Made by a program: the position numbers and the translations under genes. From Anaerolineae bacterium (GTDB taxonomy: Bacteria > Chloroflexota > Anaerolineae > Anaerolineales > Villigracilaceae), in assembly GCA_021324435.1 (NCBI GenBank), contig JAJPIZ010000008.1, positions 1 through 64,000 on the forward strand: DNA of 64,000 nt. Reading direction: 5' to 3'. Shown piece by piece: positions 40,391-49,465 of this stretch. Each line of letters opens with the position of its first letter. The first letter of the stretch is position 1. A model generated the notes under the pieces. It was given only the letters and a program-made list of their open reading frames with translations, had not been told where the DNA came from and made no database searches.

Positions 40391-41944
40391 ATGTTTTCGA
40401 TGTTGACAAAGAAAATATTGACGCGCAACGAGTGGGCGACATTGCTCTTCGGCCTGGCGTTGACCTTCGGCCTGATCCTGCGCATCTTTCCCGGACTTTT
40501 GAGCGGGTTCCCGATTAACGACGGGGGCATGTTGTTCAGCATGATCCGCGACCTGCGCGCCAACGGATTTATCCTCCCGGCCTTCACCACCTATAACAAT
40601 TCGCAAATTCCCTTTGCCTATCCTCCGCTTGGATTTTACGTGGCGGGCCTCTTGAGTTTGTTTGGAATTTCAGAACTGACAATTTTGCATTGGCTTCCCA
40701 TCTTCGTCAGCATCGCTTCAATTGCTGTCTTTTATCTCTTCGCCAGCGCCCTGCTCGCAGACCGCGCCCGCGGCGCAGTGGCGACTCTCTTCTTCGCGCT
40801 GACCATCGGCAATTATGATTGGCAAATCATGGGCGGCGGGCTGACGCGTTCGTTTGGCGTTCTCTTTTTTATCCTTTCGATCTATTCGGTTTATCGGCTC
40901 TTTCAACATGGGACATGGAAATCCATTTTGCTGACGGGATTGTTTTGTTCGCTGGCTGTGTTGAGTCACCCGGAGATTAGTCTCGCCACCACGGTCAGTT
41001 GCGCGCTGGTGTGGATTTTTTATGGTCGCACATGGAAGAAAACCTTCCACGCATTTTTGATAGCGCTCATAGCAATTCTTCTCACCGCGCCGTGGTGGGG
41101 GAGTGTGCTGGCATATCACGGCCCCGCGCCGTTTCTATCCGTGGTTCGCACGGGCGCGTACAGCGAATCTCAGTTGAGCATGTTGCTCGCGGCTTTCTTC
41201 GGGCCTGCGGCGCTGTTCACACTATTTGGTTTTCTGCGAATCATTGGAGTCATTTGGGGCCTGGCAAAGCGACAATTCTTTTTGGTCGCGTGGGTGCTCC
41301 TGCCTTATTTTGTCGAGCCGCGCAGTGCGGGTGGGATTTCGTATTTTCCATCCTGCTTGTTGATCGCGCTGGCCGTGACCGAAGCCCTGCCCGCGTTGTT
41401 GGAGTGGATTCAACAAAAGATGGGCCGCGCCATCACGCCGCGCGACTTCACTCAACGCGGCTGGTTGACCGTTGGATTGTTTGTGGTTGTTTTATATTTT
41501 TTCGTGATGGGAGTCTTGTTTGATTTTTCCCTGGCGAACACCAGCCTCAAACCGCCGCTCCCGCAGGAAGCAATGGAGTGGGTGAGACAAAACACGCTCG
41601 CGGGCAGTCAGTTCTTCATCCTGACGCGCAACAGCGGCATCATGACCGACCCGATTCAGGAGTGGTTCCCGGCGCTGACGGATCGTCGTAGTCAGACGAC
41701 CATGCAGGGACTCGAATGGACGTTGGGCGAGAATTTCTTCCCGCGGCTGGATGCGATGATTCTTCTGCAAAAGTGTGACGATGTAATGTGCGTGGAAAAC
41801 TGGTCTGCTGAAAACGGATTGGGATTCACCCATGTGATGATCGAGAAATCCGACCGGACGAAAAATCTTCTGGATTCGTTCGCGAACGATGGGCGATATT
41901 TATTGGTTTATGAAAATTCAAAATATATGGTGTTTCAAAAATAA
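40391..41944 (+). CDS. GT-C-like polytopic membrane protein (putative glycosyltransferase)
   Basis: 517 residues with about ten membrane helices in the first 390 and a 110-residue C-terminal soluble part. The first outer loop has FPINDGGMLFSMIRDL, placed like the catalytic DxD/E loop of GT39/GT83 enzymes, and TRSFGVLFF and LSHPEISLAT follow in later loops. It resembles uncharacterised lipid-linked sugar transferases or DUF6541-type proteins of Chloroflexota. Function is uncertain. An alternative start lies at 40400. It ends at a strong terminator. Confidence 0.68.
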   Translation: MFSMLTKKILTRNEWATLLFGLALTFGLILRIFPGLLSGFPINDGGMLFSMIRDLRANGFILPAFTTYNNSQIPFAYPPLGFYVAGLLSLFGISELTILHWLPIFVSIASIAVFYLFASALLADRARGAVATLFFALTIGNYDWQIMGGGLTRSFGVLFFILSIYSVYRLFQHGTWKSILLTGLFCSLAVLSHPEISLATTVSCALVWIFYGRTWKKTFHAFLIALIAILLTAPWWGSVLAYHGPAPFLSVVRTGAYSESQLSMLLAAFFGPAALFTLFGFLRIIGVIWGLAKRQFFLVAWVLLPYFVEPRSAGGISYFPSCLLIALAVTEALPALLEWIQQKMGRAITPRDFTQRGWLTVGLFVVVLYFFVMGVLFDFSLANTSLKPPLPQEAMEWVRQNTLAGSQFFILTRNSGIMTDPIQEWFPALTDRRSQTTMQGLEWTLGENFFPRLDAMILLQKCDDVMCVENWSAENGLGFTHVMIEKSDRTKNLLDSFANDGRYLLVYENSKYMVFQK

Positions 41945-41974
41945 ATAAGGGCGACCCATTGGGTCGCCCTTATT
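41944..41974. terminator. Bidirectional intrinsic terminator
   Basis: AATAAGGGCGACCC and GGGTCGCCCTTATT are perfect inverted partners with a 3-base loop, between convergent genes. It overlaps the stop region of the GT-C-like gene. Confidence 0.85.
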
Positions 41975-41975
41975 G

Positions 41976-42224
41976 TTAACTTTTTGCACTTTGGATAATA
42001 TTCACGTCCGCCCGTAACAACTCATTCACCAGATCCTGAACCGCGATTTTTCGCTGTTCGGCTAGATGTGTCAGGAAGTCGTTGACGTCAGGGTCAAGGT
42101 AAATCGGAAAATGAAACTCTGCATCTGCACGGTAAAACTTGCCGCGTTCTGCAACGGAAAAATTGTATTCCTTTTTCATTTCATCATCTCGTTGTACTGA
42201 TTTTCTTCGGCGCTTGTTGCCCAT
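41976..42224 (-). CDS. Small CopG/RHH-type protein, likely orphan antitoxin
   Basis: 82 residues. After a basic N terminus, FHFPIYLDPDVNDFLTHLAE and a following VQDLVNELLRAD helix give the strand-helix-helix pattern of ribbon-helix-helix antitoxins. A start at residue 16 (MKKEYNF) is also possible. GGGGAAAAAG precedes the first ATG. It lies 11 bases after the beta-propeller lipoprotein gene on the same strand. No toxin-like ORF is adjacent, so it is an orphan or a stand-alone regulator. Confidence 0.65.
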   Translation of the reverse strand: MGNKRRRKSVQRDDEMKKEYNFSVAERGKFYRADAEFHFPIYLDPDVNDFLTHLAEQRKIAVQDLVNELLRADVNIIQSAKS

Positions 42225-42235
42225 CTTTTTCCCCG

Positions 42236-43783
42236 CTAGTTTGAGGCAGTAATGTAATGAGGAACAGGCAACGTTTTATTTTGCTTCAAAATGAGATCGC
42301 GTATTTGGACTGTATAAGGGTTATCGCCAAGGAATTCGAACTCATATTGAGGGGCTTCCCCTCTGCGAATGATGGAGAAGTCTTTCACATTGCCGATCAA
42401 TGTCAGTTTTGTATCTCCAATACGCGCCGCGTAAACATTACCACTATTGGTCGCGTAAACAAAGAACTTTTTGTTAGGCCCTACTGCATAGGCTCCCTTC
42501 TCCACAGGACCAATTTCATATTTTTGAGTATTAGCACATATTTGAAGATAATCTCCGTTCGGTGTGTGATTGGCTGTAATATAGACATCCGTGCAAAGCA
42601 ATTGAGGAGATGAAGAAGCAGTTGCCTGTCCGGAATTTTCTTGTGAGCTGGGAACGGGCACCGCCTCTGTTACATCTTTGGATGGTTGCCAGGTGGGATA
42701 GAGACCTTCTGTTAGGGGAGTTGCCTCTCCTGAGTTTGAGTTAACGACCATCATGAGTATACTATCGCTCGTGTCGGGCCAAGTTACTACTATCCACCGG
42801 CCATCTGGCGACCAGTCTGATGTCCATCCATCGCTGTATGTACCGAATTGATCCGTTGTTAACGAAAGTATCTTAGTATGCCACGCGAATGTACTTTTTT
42901 GGTTGCTGCCACCTAGGTCCCCGGTATGATATACCATTGCCAATCTTTGGCCGTCAGGAGCCCATTTGACCCTAGGCACTCCTAGTTCCTCGGGCAACAC
43001 TAACCTCTTCTGAATTTGCCCGTTTACATCTATCAAACGCAATTCCGTTTTACGAGGGGTTTCATCTGTAAATGTCGCACATGCGACTATCAATTCGGTT
43101 GGTGCCCACTCGCAATTGCCCATGCCGCCTCCCCCCATTACATTTTGTGGAACTTGAACCGAATTACCGGTCGCCAAATCAATTATGCCGTATCCGGCTG
43201 GCTCCCACGCGGCAAATTCGGCCAAAACGTGGCTATCCTCTGATGACAAATCAGGGCTGAAATAATTACTTGGAGGCACGACCTGTCGTTTTTTCCCAGT
43301 CTCTAAGTTGATTGTCCACAAACCGTGATTAGTCCAAGGATCCGATTTGGTCGTCGAAGTATCATATATGATCTTCGTTCCTGTTAAAGACCAGTCAAAA
43401 CCACCCGAAGAATCATCAACTAAGAGCGTGGTTATAAATGTCGCGGCATCTAACAGATAAATGCGGTTGTCCTGACTAAATGCAAGTTTTTGTCCGTCAG
43501 GAGACCACTTAATGTTTATGTCATTACCGTAGCTGTTTTCAGTTGGGATTGGGTTTGTAGTGATCTGTTTTAGGCCACTTCCATCGGGGTGGATAAGCCA
43601 TACATTATTCTTGTTTACGAATGCAATCCATCCTTCCGGTGGAGGACTAACTTGGGTAGGGGAGGGAGTTATTGAAGGTGTAGATGTTGAAAATGGTGAC
43701 GCAATAGAGATCGCCTTACAAGCCAACCCGAAGAGCACCAATATTGCTATGAATGTGATCTTGAATGCATGTGTTCTTGTCAT
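42236..43783 (-). CDS. TolB/WD40-like beta-propeller lipoprotein
   Basis: 515 residues. Lipoprotein signal with lipobox GLAC at about 19-22, then a Ser/Thr/Pro-rich tether. The first two thirds contain repeated propeller blades with the SPDGQKLAF / WAPDGQRLAM / WSPDGRWIVV pattern of PD40/TolB-like repeats. The last 110 residues after a linker form a separate domain of unknown type. It is probably anchored to the outer face of the membrane and may bind protein partners or carbohydrate; no enzymatic residues were recognised. Confidence 0.82.
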   Translation of the reverse strand: MTRTHAFKITFIAILVLFGLACKAISIASPFSTSTPSITPSPTQVSPPPEGWIAFVNKNNVWLIHPDGSGLKQITTNPIPTENSYGNDINIKWSPDGQKLAFSQDNRIYLLDAATFITTLLVDDSSGGFDWSLTGTKIIYDTSTTKSDPWTNHGLWTINLETGKKRQVVPPSNYFSPDLSSEDSHVLAEFAAWEPAGYGIIDLATGNSVQVPQNVMGGGGMGNCEWAPTELIVACATFTDETPRKTELRLIDVNGQIQKRLVLPEELGVPRVKWAPDGQRLAMVYHTGDLGGSNQKSTFAWHTKILSLTTDQFGTYSDGWTSDWSPDGRWIVVTWPDTSDSILMMVVNSNSGEATPLTEGLYPTWQPSKDVTEAVPVPSSQENSGQATASSSPQLLCTDVYITANHTPNGDYLQICANTQKYEIGPVEKGAYAVGPNKKFFVYATNSGNVYAARIGDTKLTLIGNVKDFSIIRRGEAPQYEFEFLGDNPYTVQIRDLILKQNKTLPVPHYITASN

Positions 43784-43819
43784 TTTGCCTTCTCCCTCAA
43801 TTGAACTGCAGGCCAGACG

Positions 43820-44680
43820 CTAGTTTGGATTTAGTAACGGACTTCCGCCGAAGAATTGCTTCGCTAATTCTTGTGCTTCATCGCGCAATCGTTGCACTTC
43901 TTGAAGATTACCCTGAAATTCGTTGTCGAGTTTCGTCATCAAGTTTACGGACAATTCTTTACCTATTCTTCCAACAATTGACTTTGCAGAACCGCCACGA
44001 AAACCAAAGTAGGTAAGAGCCGATCCAATGAAAAATGGGACACTAACAACTACCGCTCCAACAAGCAGGAGCGTCAATCCTACGCCTGCAACGCCGGCTT
44101 CCGAACTTTGTAACACACCGCCAGCCATCGAAAGCAACAACATTCCACTAAAACCTGCACTCGCAAGAAATAAACATCCACAAACGCCGGAACCATTTCC
44201 GAGTCCTTTTGATTTTGGAAACGCAAGGCGATATTCAATAAATTTCGAGTAATTCGCTAAATAGTAATTGTAGTCGTTAAGTCGAGAAACCTTTCGGGCA
44301 ACGTTTTCGACCTCTGTTTTATCCTCGGGTCGGAGGCTATTGATTAAGCGTTGTGCATTACTTTCAATTGTGCGAAAAGTATTGGATACGTATTCTTTAT
44401 CCCCTAGCTCAAAAAACCAATCAGGCGAAATGCCGCTATCATATAATCGATATTCCAGCAAACGCATCGCGCCTGCGGCGATCTTTTGGTTTTGTTCCTC
44501 AGTCGCCAAGATATTCTTTGAAGCTTCACTGAACTTGAAAATCTCGTTCCGCAGAGCCGCCAATATTTGTTGCACAGCCGCTTGCGCCGCGCCTCGTTGA
44601 CGCATCTCATTGAGTTGCCCAACCATTGTAAGTTCTGTAGCTAGACTTGCAGCATCTAATAACAGATCAAGGTTGCCCAT
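43820..44680 (-). CDS. Membrane protein of unknown function with helical N-terminal domain
   Basis: 286 residues. Residues 1-150 are predicted mostly helical and charged. A membrane hairpin lies at about 163-190 and 197-225 (Gly/Ala/Val-rich), and a coiled-coil-like tail at 240-280. No signal peptide. I do not recognise the family. Its low GC relative to flanking genes and position next to a gene remnant and a TA locus suggest an accessory gene. GGAGGATAAG precedes the ATG. Confidence 0.65.
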   Translation of the reverse strand: MGNLDLLLDAASLATELTMVGQLNEMRQRGAAQAAVQQILAALRNEIFKFSEASKNILATEEQNQKIAAGAMRLLEYRLYDSGISPDWFFELGDKEYVSNTFRTIESNAQRLINSLRPEDKTEVENVARKVSRLNDYNYYLANYSKFIEYRLAFPKSKGLGNGSGVCGCLFLASAGFSGMLLLSMAGGVLQSSEAGVAGVGLTLLLVGAVVVSVPFFIGSALTYFGFRGGSAKSIVGRIGKELSVNLMTKLDNEFQGNLQEVQRLRDEAQELAKQFFGGSPLLNPN

Positions 44681-44810
44681 TCTTATCCTCCGTGTTCAAT
44701 GATTGTTCATTGTACACCGCAAGAAAAATTAGTCAAGTAATGGATTTTCGCTACTCTTCTGTTGTATCAAATTGGCGTATGCACCTACTTCTTTCTTTGC
44801 CCCGGCTACA

Positions 44811-44873
44811 TCACTTCACCATTCCCGTCAGCCTCGGGAACCAATACCACAGTAAATCCGCGGCGGGCTTTCC
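44811..44873 (-). pseudogene. C-terminal fragment duplicated from the glycosidase-like lipoprotein gene
   Basis: The minus strand encodes GKPAADLLWYWFPRLTGMVK and a stop, matching the last 20 codons of the gene at 45646-48138 with one substitution (M for V) and a few silent changes. Nothing upstream in frame continues the match. It marks an old duplication or a second copy that was deleted or replaced by the toxin-antitoxin locus. Confidence 0.85.
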
Positions 44874-44876
44874 TGG

Positions 44877-44922
44877 CCCTCACCCCAGCCCTCTCCCAAA
44901 AAGGGAGAGGGGACCTGCGCGC
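44877..44922. repeat. Dispersed palindromic repeat, family C
   Basis: CCCTCACCCCAGCCCTCTCC followed by CAAAAAGGGAGAGGGGA. It abuts the duplicated gene fragment and may mark the breakpoint. Confidence 0.75.
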
Positions 44923-44949
44923 CGTAGATGAACTTTATAGGCAAAGTCA

Positions 44950-45295
44950 TCATCGTTTCTTTGATGTCAAATCCTGTAAGACTTGCCGAATATGGTCAAG
45001 CGTCTTCCCATTAACCCGTCCAAAGGTTTTGACCACAATGGCCTGGGAAAGTGTGTAGATTTTGTCGACGCGAACTTTGCCCCGGGTGATTCAGTGTTCC
45101 CTTTTCCAAATCGGATGAAGTAATGGTGAAACTGTACTCGGCCTCTGCAGGGTTGGAAGTCATTGCCACTACGATGATATCGGTGGTTTTCTGGTTGTAG
45201 GAATTGTTGGAAATGACGATGACAGGCCGCCGCTTTTGCGAAGTAAGGTCAGTGAACGGAATTGGAACGAGCAGAATATCCCCCTGATCAGGCAT
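44950..45295 (-). pseudogene. MazF/PemK-type toxin gene with a frameshift
   Basis: The first 70 residues are a clear MazF-like RNase: QGDILLVPIPFTDLTSQKRRPVIVIS, then DIIVVAMTSNP. After LNHPG the frame shifts because of one extra G in the run at about 45080-45083. Removing it restores VRVDKIYTLSQAIVVKTFG and a normal end at 44950. As read, the product is 94 residues with a wrong C terminus and lacks the conserved toxin end. It could be a real inactivation or an assembly error. The start overlaps the antitoxin gene by 8 bases. Confidence 0.85.
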
Positions 45296-45500
45296 TGTTC
45301 CAATCCTCGTCGTCCATTGAGTTGTTCCAGAAGTCGAGGGAACTTTCAGCCGCTTTGAGTAAATCGCTGAACGTCTCTCCAGCCTCGAGAACGAAAACGG
45401 TAACGTGCGCGCCTGGAGGAAATGGAACAGTTAACTCAACCCGTCCATCCCGATTGACTTCGGCATCATATTTCAGAGCAGTTTGTGTTGAAGTGGTCAT
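45288..45500 (-). CDS. MazE-like antitoxin
   Basis: 70 residues. An AbrB/MazE-like N-terminal part with VNRDGRVELTVPFPPGAHVTVFVLE, then an acidic tail (DFWNNSMDDEDW) suited to masking a MazF-type toxin. It lies directly upstream of the toxin gene and overlaps it. A TATAAT at 45524-45519 and GAGGTGAGC before the ATG form a compact promoter and ribosome site. The product would normally repress its own operon. Confidence 0.75.
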   Translation of the reverse strand: MTTSTQTALKYDAEVNRDGRVELTVPFPPGAHVTVFVLEAGETFSDLLKAAESSLDFWNNSMDDEDWNNA

Positions 45501-45549
45501 TGCTCACCTCACGCTTCAATTATACAACACTCAATTTTTAAAGCGGCCA

Positions 45550-45642
45550 TAGTGCGTCGCACCTTACGGGTTGAAGCGTCCGGTTAAGGGGGCTTGGTCG
45601 AATCATGAGCCTTTCCGCTTTGCTTGGTGCGACGCACCCGCG
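45550..45642. repeat. Dispersed inverted repeat, family E
   Basis: GTGCGTCGCAC (about 45552) and GTGCGACGCAC (about 45628) are inverted partners around a 65-base centre. Related fragments with GTGCGTCGCAC lie near 55290 and 57178. It separates the TA locus from the glycosidase-like gene. Confidence 0.6.
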
Positions 45643-45645
45643 CAC

Positions 45646-48138
45646 TCACTTCACCACACCCGTCAACCTCGGGAACCAGTACCATAGCAAATCCGCGGCG
45701 GGCTTGCCGTGCACGGACGCGGACTTATCCTGCAACATGGCCGGCGGATAATAGCCGCGGCTGACGATGCCTCCCACCCAGGGCCGCGTGTTGATGGCGT
45801 TCAGCATGGCTTCATACAAATCCGCCTGACCCTGCAAATCCAGTTGAACACTGCCCGGGTTGTTGGGCTGATTGAGCGCGCTCCAATCGAGGCAGCCGCC
45901 GCGCCCATCGCTCAGGCATCCGGTGGATGATCCGGTCGCAGATGGATAGGCGAGCGCGATGATGATGGGTTTGTTCAAAATAGATGGCAGAGCCGAGACT
46001 TCGTTATCCAGCAATTGTCCGGCTTTGTTGGCCATGTCCGTTTTGGATGCGCCAGGTTGACTCGCCAGCGGCGCGTTCCACAGCAAATAAATGCCGTCCG
46101 TGTTTTGCAGGAAGTTGATCGAGGTTTGCAATTTGCCCGGCGTGTATGGCAAAGCCCATAGGACTTTGCCGCCGAAATGCTGACGCACTTCCGCGATGAT
46201 GGCGGCCCAACGCGCCTCAGCATCGGTCGGGACCCCCGAGGCGGAGCCGTCGGTCAATGTGCCATTCGGCAGGGCCGGGCCGATCCAATCTCCGCCGAGG
46301 ATCAAGGCCTGCGCGCCGGATTGCGCTACCAGGTCCGCGTAGTTGACCGCAAAGGCGCGATAATGTTCGAACCAGTTTTGCCACCAGGCCGCGTCACGCG
46401 GCGCGCTCTTCCAAAAATCATCAGGTGATGAATTGAAGCGTGGAATGGGGAAGAGGGCCACATTCAAATTGGCGGCGCGCGCTTCACTGACCATCAAGCC
46501 TGAGTCGATCCAAAACGGATCAACGCCCGGATTGATTCCAAATTCCAGCGGCGCGGCGCGATTGTAGGTCCAACTCGGAGTGTAGATGGCCCAGTTCGCG
46601 CCGAGGGCTTGCACATTTTGAACGGCCTGCGGATTGTAGTTCGGCCAATTGGGTTGATACGCTGACTGAAACTCGACTCCGCTCATAAATCCGGCTTGAC
46701 GCGGGTTGATGATCGAGCCAACCAATGTGTTCGGCTCCAAATCACTGAGCCAGGTCCAGCCTGTCACAGAGTCTTGAATATCCTGACCCACGATGCTGGT
46801 CGCGATTTCGCGGCCGCGCACCGAATCGCCCGCGGTGGCGGTATCGTCCGCGCTCCCGCATTGACCGTCGCGGCAATAGCGATAATGGAAGGTGCCGAGC
46901 ATGTTGAGCGGGCCATACAATTTATACGCCCAATGATTATTGCCCATCGGCCACATCGGAATCGGCTCCGTCCAGCCGTATGGATTGAATTGAATATAAA
47001 TGAGATCGCTGGGTTGTGTGGTGGGCGGGACGGTGACTTCAAACAGAATCGGCGATGATGTTCCCGCCTGCCACGTTTCAACTTGATCTTGAATGACGGT
47101 GTCCTGCGCGGGGACGAGCAGTTCCCGCAACTGGAACTCGCCGTTGGCTTTGTGCTCCGCGTTCCAGAAGCCGTCACCCAATGTGTATTTGTATTGCACA
47201 TACGCGCCGACCGGCAGAGTGAGAGTCGCGCTGTAACGTCCATCGGGTTGAAGCGCCATGATCGGCATTCGATCCGCGATTGTGCTCAGGCCGCCGCGCA
47301 AATCGGCGAAGGTGTTGCCGAGTTCGAGCAAATTACCCGCGATACGAATCGGCGCGCCCTGCACGTCGCTCGGCGCGCTGACGGTAAACGTGATATGCGC
47401 CAGCGACGCGGCTTTGAGATGAACTTCTACGCCGGTGCTCAAATTCTCAGCGACGGTCGCGCCCTGTTGGAACGGCTGATACATTCCATCGAGCGAATAG
47501 GCCACGAGGTTGTGTGTGCCGCTTGGAAGTCCCTCGAGATCGAAGCGCCCGGCAGAATCCGTGAAAGACTGTTCACCGCCCGCGCTCACCAGAATACTTG
47601 GGATCGGCGCGCCGGTGTCCACGTTCAATACGCGGCCCTGAATGCTCCCTGTTGGGCGCACGTACGTCTTGTCGCTCCAACTGCCCACGATGTCTTTCAC
47701 TTCGGCTTGTCCCGCCACGAAATACAAACGATAGCGGATGGTTTCATCCAGCGCGCTGTCTTCCACAATCTGCGCGCTGCCGATGCGGACGTAGCGATAC
47801 TTGATGACCGCGTTGTAAGGCAAAGCCAATGTTGTTGTGTACGTGTAGCTGTCTTTGGCTTGCATCGGGAAGTTCTGCGCGGTGAACGCCAGCCCCGTCA
47901 CTTCCTCGACGAGACTCAATGCGAGACTTTCACCCGGCGCAAGCGGCTCCGGCAATGTGACCGTGAACACAGTCTGCGCACGCGGAAGCGGTGTGGAGGT
48001 TGGAATCACGGGTCCCGATGGTTGCGTGGGGCCGGATGGCAGGGTTGGAAATTCAAACAGGGATAGACTGCAAGCCATTCCGCTCAAGGCCAATAAACAG
48101 ATGGATGCAAACACAGCGCTTCGGGTTCTGGACCTCAT
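45646..48138 (-). CDS. Large multidomain lipoprotein with starch-binding-like modules and glycosidase-like C-terminal domain
   Basis: 830 residues. Lipobox GMAC at about 20-23, then a Pro/Thr-rich tether. About 50-150: E-set/CBM20-like strand domain. About 165-235: carboxypeptidase-regulatory-like domain (GSIQGRVLNVDTGAPIP). About 245-345 and 365-450: two more CBM20-like modules (VQYKYTLGDGFWNAEHK, WAYKLYGPL). About 475-800: a probable TIM barrel (GANWAIYTPSWTYN, ALILGGDWIGPALPNG), similar in style to GH113-like hydrolases. Probably binds and cuts external glycans at the cell surface. Its start overlaps the tatC stop (ATGA). Substrate unknown. Confidence 0.75.
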   Translation of the reverse strand: MRSRTRSAVFASICLLALSGMACSLSLFEFPTLPSGPTQPSGPVIPTSTPLPRAQTVFTVTLPEPLAPGESLALSLVEEVTGLAFTAQNFPMQAKDSYTYTTTLALPYNAVIKYRYVRIGSAQIVEDSALDETIRYRLYFVAGQAEVKDIVGSWSDKTYVRPTGSIQGRVLNVDTGAPIPSILVSAGGEQSFTDSAGRFDLEGLPSGTHNLVAYSLDGMYQPFQQGATVAENLSTGVEVHLKAASLAHITFTVSAPSDVQGAPIRIAGNLLELGNTFADLRGGLSTIADRMPIMALQPDGRYSATLTLPVGAYVQYKYTLGDGFWNAEHKANGEFQLRELLVPAQDTVIQDQVETWQAGTSSPILFEVTVPPTTQPSDLIYIQFNPYGWTEPIPMWPMGNNHWAYKLYGPLNMLGTFHYRYCRDGQCGSADDTATAGDSVRGREIATSIVGQDIQDSVTGWTWLSDLEPNTLVGSIINPRQAGFMSGVEFQSAYQPNWPNYNPQAVQNVQALGANWAIYTPSWTYNRAAPLEFGINPGVDPFWIDSGLMVSEARAANLNVALFPIPRFNSSPDDFWKSAPRDAAWWQNWFEHYRAFAVNYADLVAQSGAQALILGGDWIGPALPNGTLTDGSASGVPTDAEARWAAIIAEVRQHFGGKVLWALPYTPGKLQTSINFLQNTDGIYLLWNAPLASQPGASKTDMANKAGQLLDNEVSALPSILNKPIIIALAYPSATGSSTGCLSDGRGGCLDWSALNQPNNPGSVQLDLQGQADLYEAMLNAINTRPWVGGIVSRGYYPPAMLQDKSASVHGKPAADLLWYWFPRLTGVVK

Positions 48139-49046
48139 GACGCACCCTCCTCAACGGAAGTTTTCTGGGCCGGTTTCCTTCGCCCGGCATACGCGATGTA
48201 ACTCAGGCCGATGCTGATGAAATATAACAGAGTCATGGGAAGCATGACCAAACTCATGTTGACCGGGTCCACGGTGGGTGTGATGGCCGCGGCTACGATG
48301 GCGATGATGACCACCGCGATACGCCATTGTTGCGCCAGCACGCGCGGCTGAATCAGGCCGATGGCGGTCAAGGCATAGATAACCAGCGGAAATTCAAACG
48401 CGACGCCGATCCAAAACATCAAACCGGTGACAAATGAAAAATACGATTGAGGCCGCAGTTGCGCCTGGATGCCGAGGAAGTTCAACAGAAATGGAAGCGC
48501 GCTGGGAAGCAACATGTAATACGTGAACGCCATTCCGCCTACGAAAAAGATCATGGCCAGTGGAATGCCGATCAGCCCAAAGAATTTTTCGCGGCGTTTC
48601 AACCCGGGCGCGGCGAACAGCCAGAATTCAAATGCAACGTAGGGAAGTGCCAGGGCAATGCCGGCCAGCAACGCGACCTTCATGAATACACCCACCGATT
48701 CAGTCACCTCGATAGCTTTCAGCGCGCCCAGCCCACCAACGGGCACGGCGAGAAAGTCCACCATTTGCGGAGTGAAGATGAAAGCGATGCCCACGCCAAC
48801 GGCGATTCCCAGCACGGACCGCAGGAGGTGCATCCGTAATGCTTCGACGTGATCCCAGAACATGGCGCGCGCTTGTTCGTTCTGAGCCAGGTTGGTGAAG
48901 ATTTCTCCGAGCGATTCTTCATTTGGTTCCGTGAGCATGAAGTCTCGCGCGGCGCGCAAGACGCGGAACGGCAGAGTGATGATCCACCAAACGAGACGGA
49001 ATGGAAACGTAATGACCCGCCATAGCCCGGAGAAGAATCTACGCAT
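48135..49046 (-). CDS. tatC: Sec-independent protein translocase TatC with N-terminal extension
   Basis: 303 residues with six membrane helices. Family motifs: EALRMHLLRS near the first helix, PGLKRREKFF after the second/third, and SYFSFVTGLMFWIGVAFEFPLVIY. About 70 hydrophilic or amphipathic residues precede the usual start, more than in most TatC. It is the twin-arginine signal receptor and channel core. GAGGAG with ATG at 49046 inside the end of tatA/B shows coupling. Confidence 0.95.
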   Translation of the reverse strand: MRRFFSGLWRVITFPFRLVWWIITLPFRVLRAARDFMLTEPNEESLGEIFTNLAQNEQARAMFWDHVEALRMHLLRSVLGIAVGVGIAFIFTPQMVDFLAVPVGGLGALKAIEVTESVGVFMKVALLAGIALALPYVAFEFWLFAAPGLKRREKFFGLIGIPLAMIFFVGGMAFTYYMLLPSALPFLLNFLGIQAQLRPQSYFSFVTGLMFWIGVAFEFPLVIYALTAIGLIQPRVLAQQWRIAVVIIAIVAAAITPTVDPVNMSLVMLPMTLLYFISIGLSYIAYAGRRKPAQKTSVEEGAS

Positions 49047-49464
49047 TCTTCTCCTCGTCGCTTCCATCTGGCGAAGCGGGCGGCATGATCTTGTTCTCGG
49101 GTTCAGTGGCAGGGGTTGGATTCATCGTCCTGGTGGGAGCCGCTTGAGGGGCGGATGGAGAAGCGGGCAGGGAGGGACGTCCGCTTTGTTGGACCATATC
49201 CGCTGTCTGCTTTAAATCTTTTTGCACGTCATTTTGAATCTTGTTCAATTCATCCAGTTCGGCCTCTCGCATGAGACGATTGGGCAGAGTCTGAATCTCG
49301 CGCGAGGTTTGCTGAAAGAGCTTCCATCCATCGGAGGTGACGATCTGCCTCAACCATTTGCCGATGGTGCGTCCCGCCTTTTGCATGTCTTTCGGCCCAA
49401 GCACGATCAATGCAATGATAATGATGAAGATAAGTTCGGAAGGACCCACGCCCAGGATTTCCAT
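49039..49464 (-). CDS. tatA: TatA/TatB-type translocase protein
   Basis: 141 residues. The single N-terminal helix with MEILGVGPSELIFIIIIALI and VLGPKDMQKAGRTIGKW is the Tat hinge region. An amphipathic helix and a long Pro/Ala-rich acidic tail follow. The VGPSELIFI start with Glu at position 10 points to TatB-like function as much as TatA. No second paralogue in the window. Works with TatC to export folded proteins. It overlaps tatC by 8 bases. Confidence 0.92.
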   Translation of the reverse strand: MEILGVGPSELIFIIIIALIVLGPKDMQKAGRTIGKWLRQIVTSDGWKLFQQTSREIQTLPNRLMREAELDELNKIQNDVQKDLKQTADMVQQSGRPSLPASPSAPQAAPTRTMNPTPATEPENKIMPPASPDGSDEEKNA

Positions 49465-49465
49465 A

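Noticed and set aside
41976-42224. Complete toxin-antitoxin pair at the RHH gene
   Set aside because: No toxin-like frame on either side; neighbours are a terminator and a beta-propeller lipoprotein.
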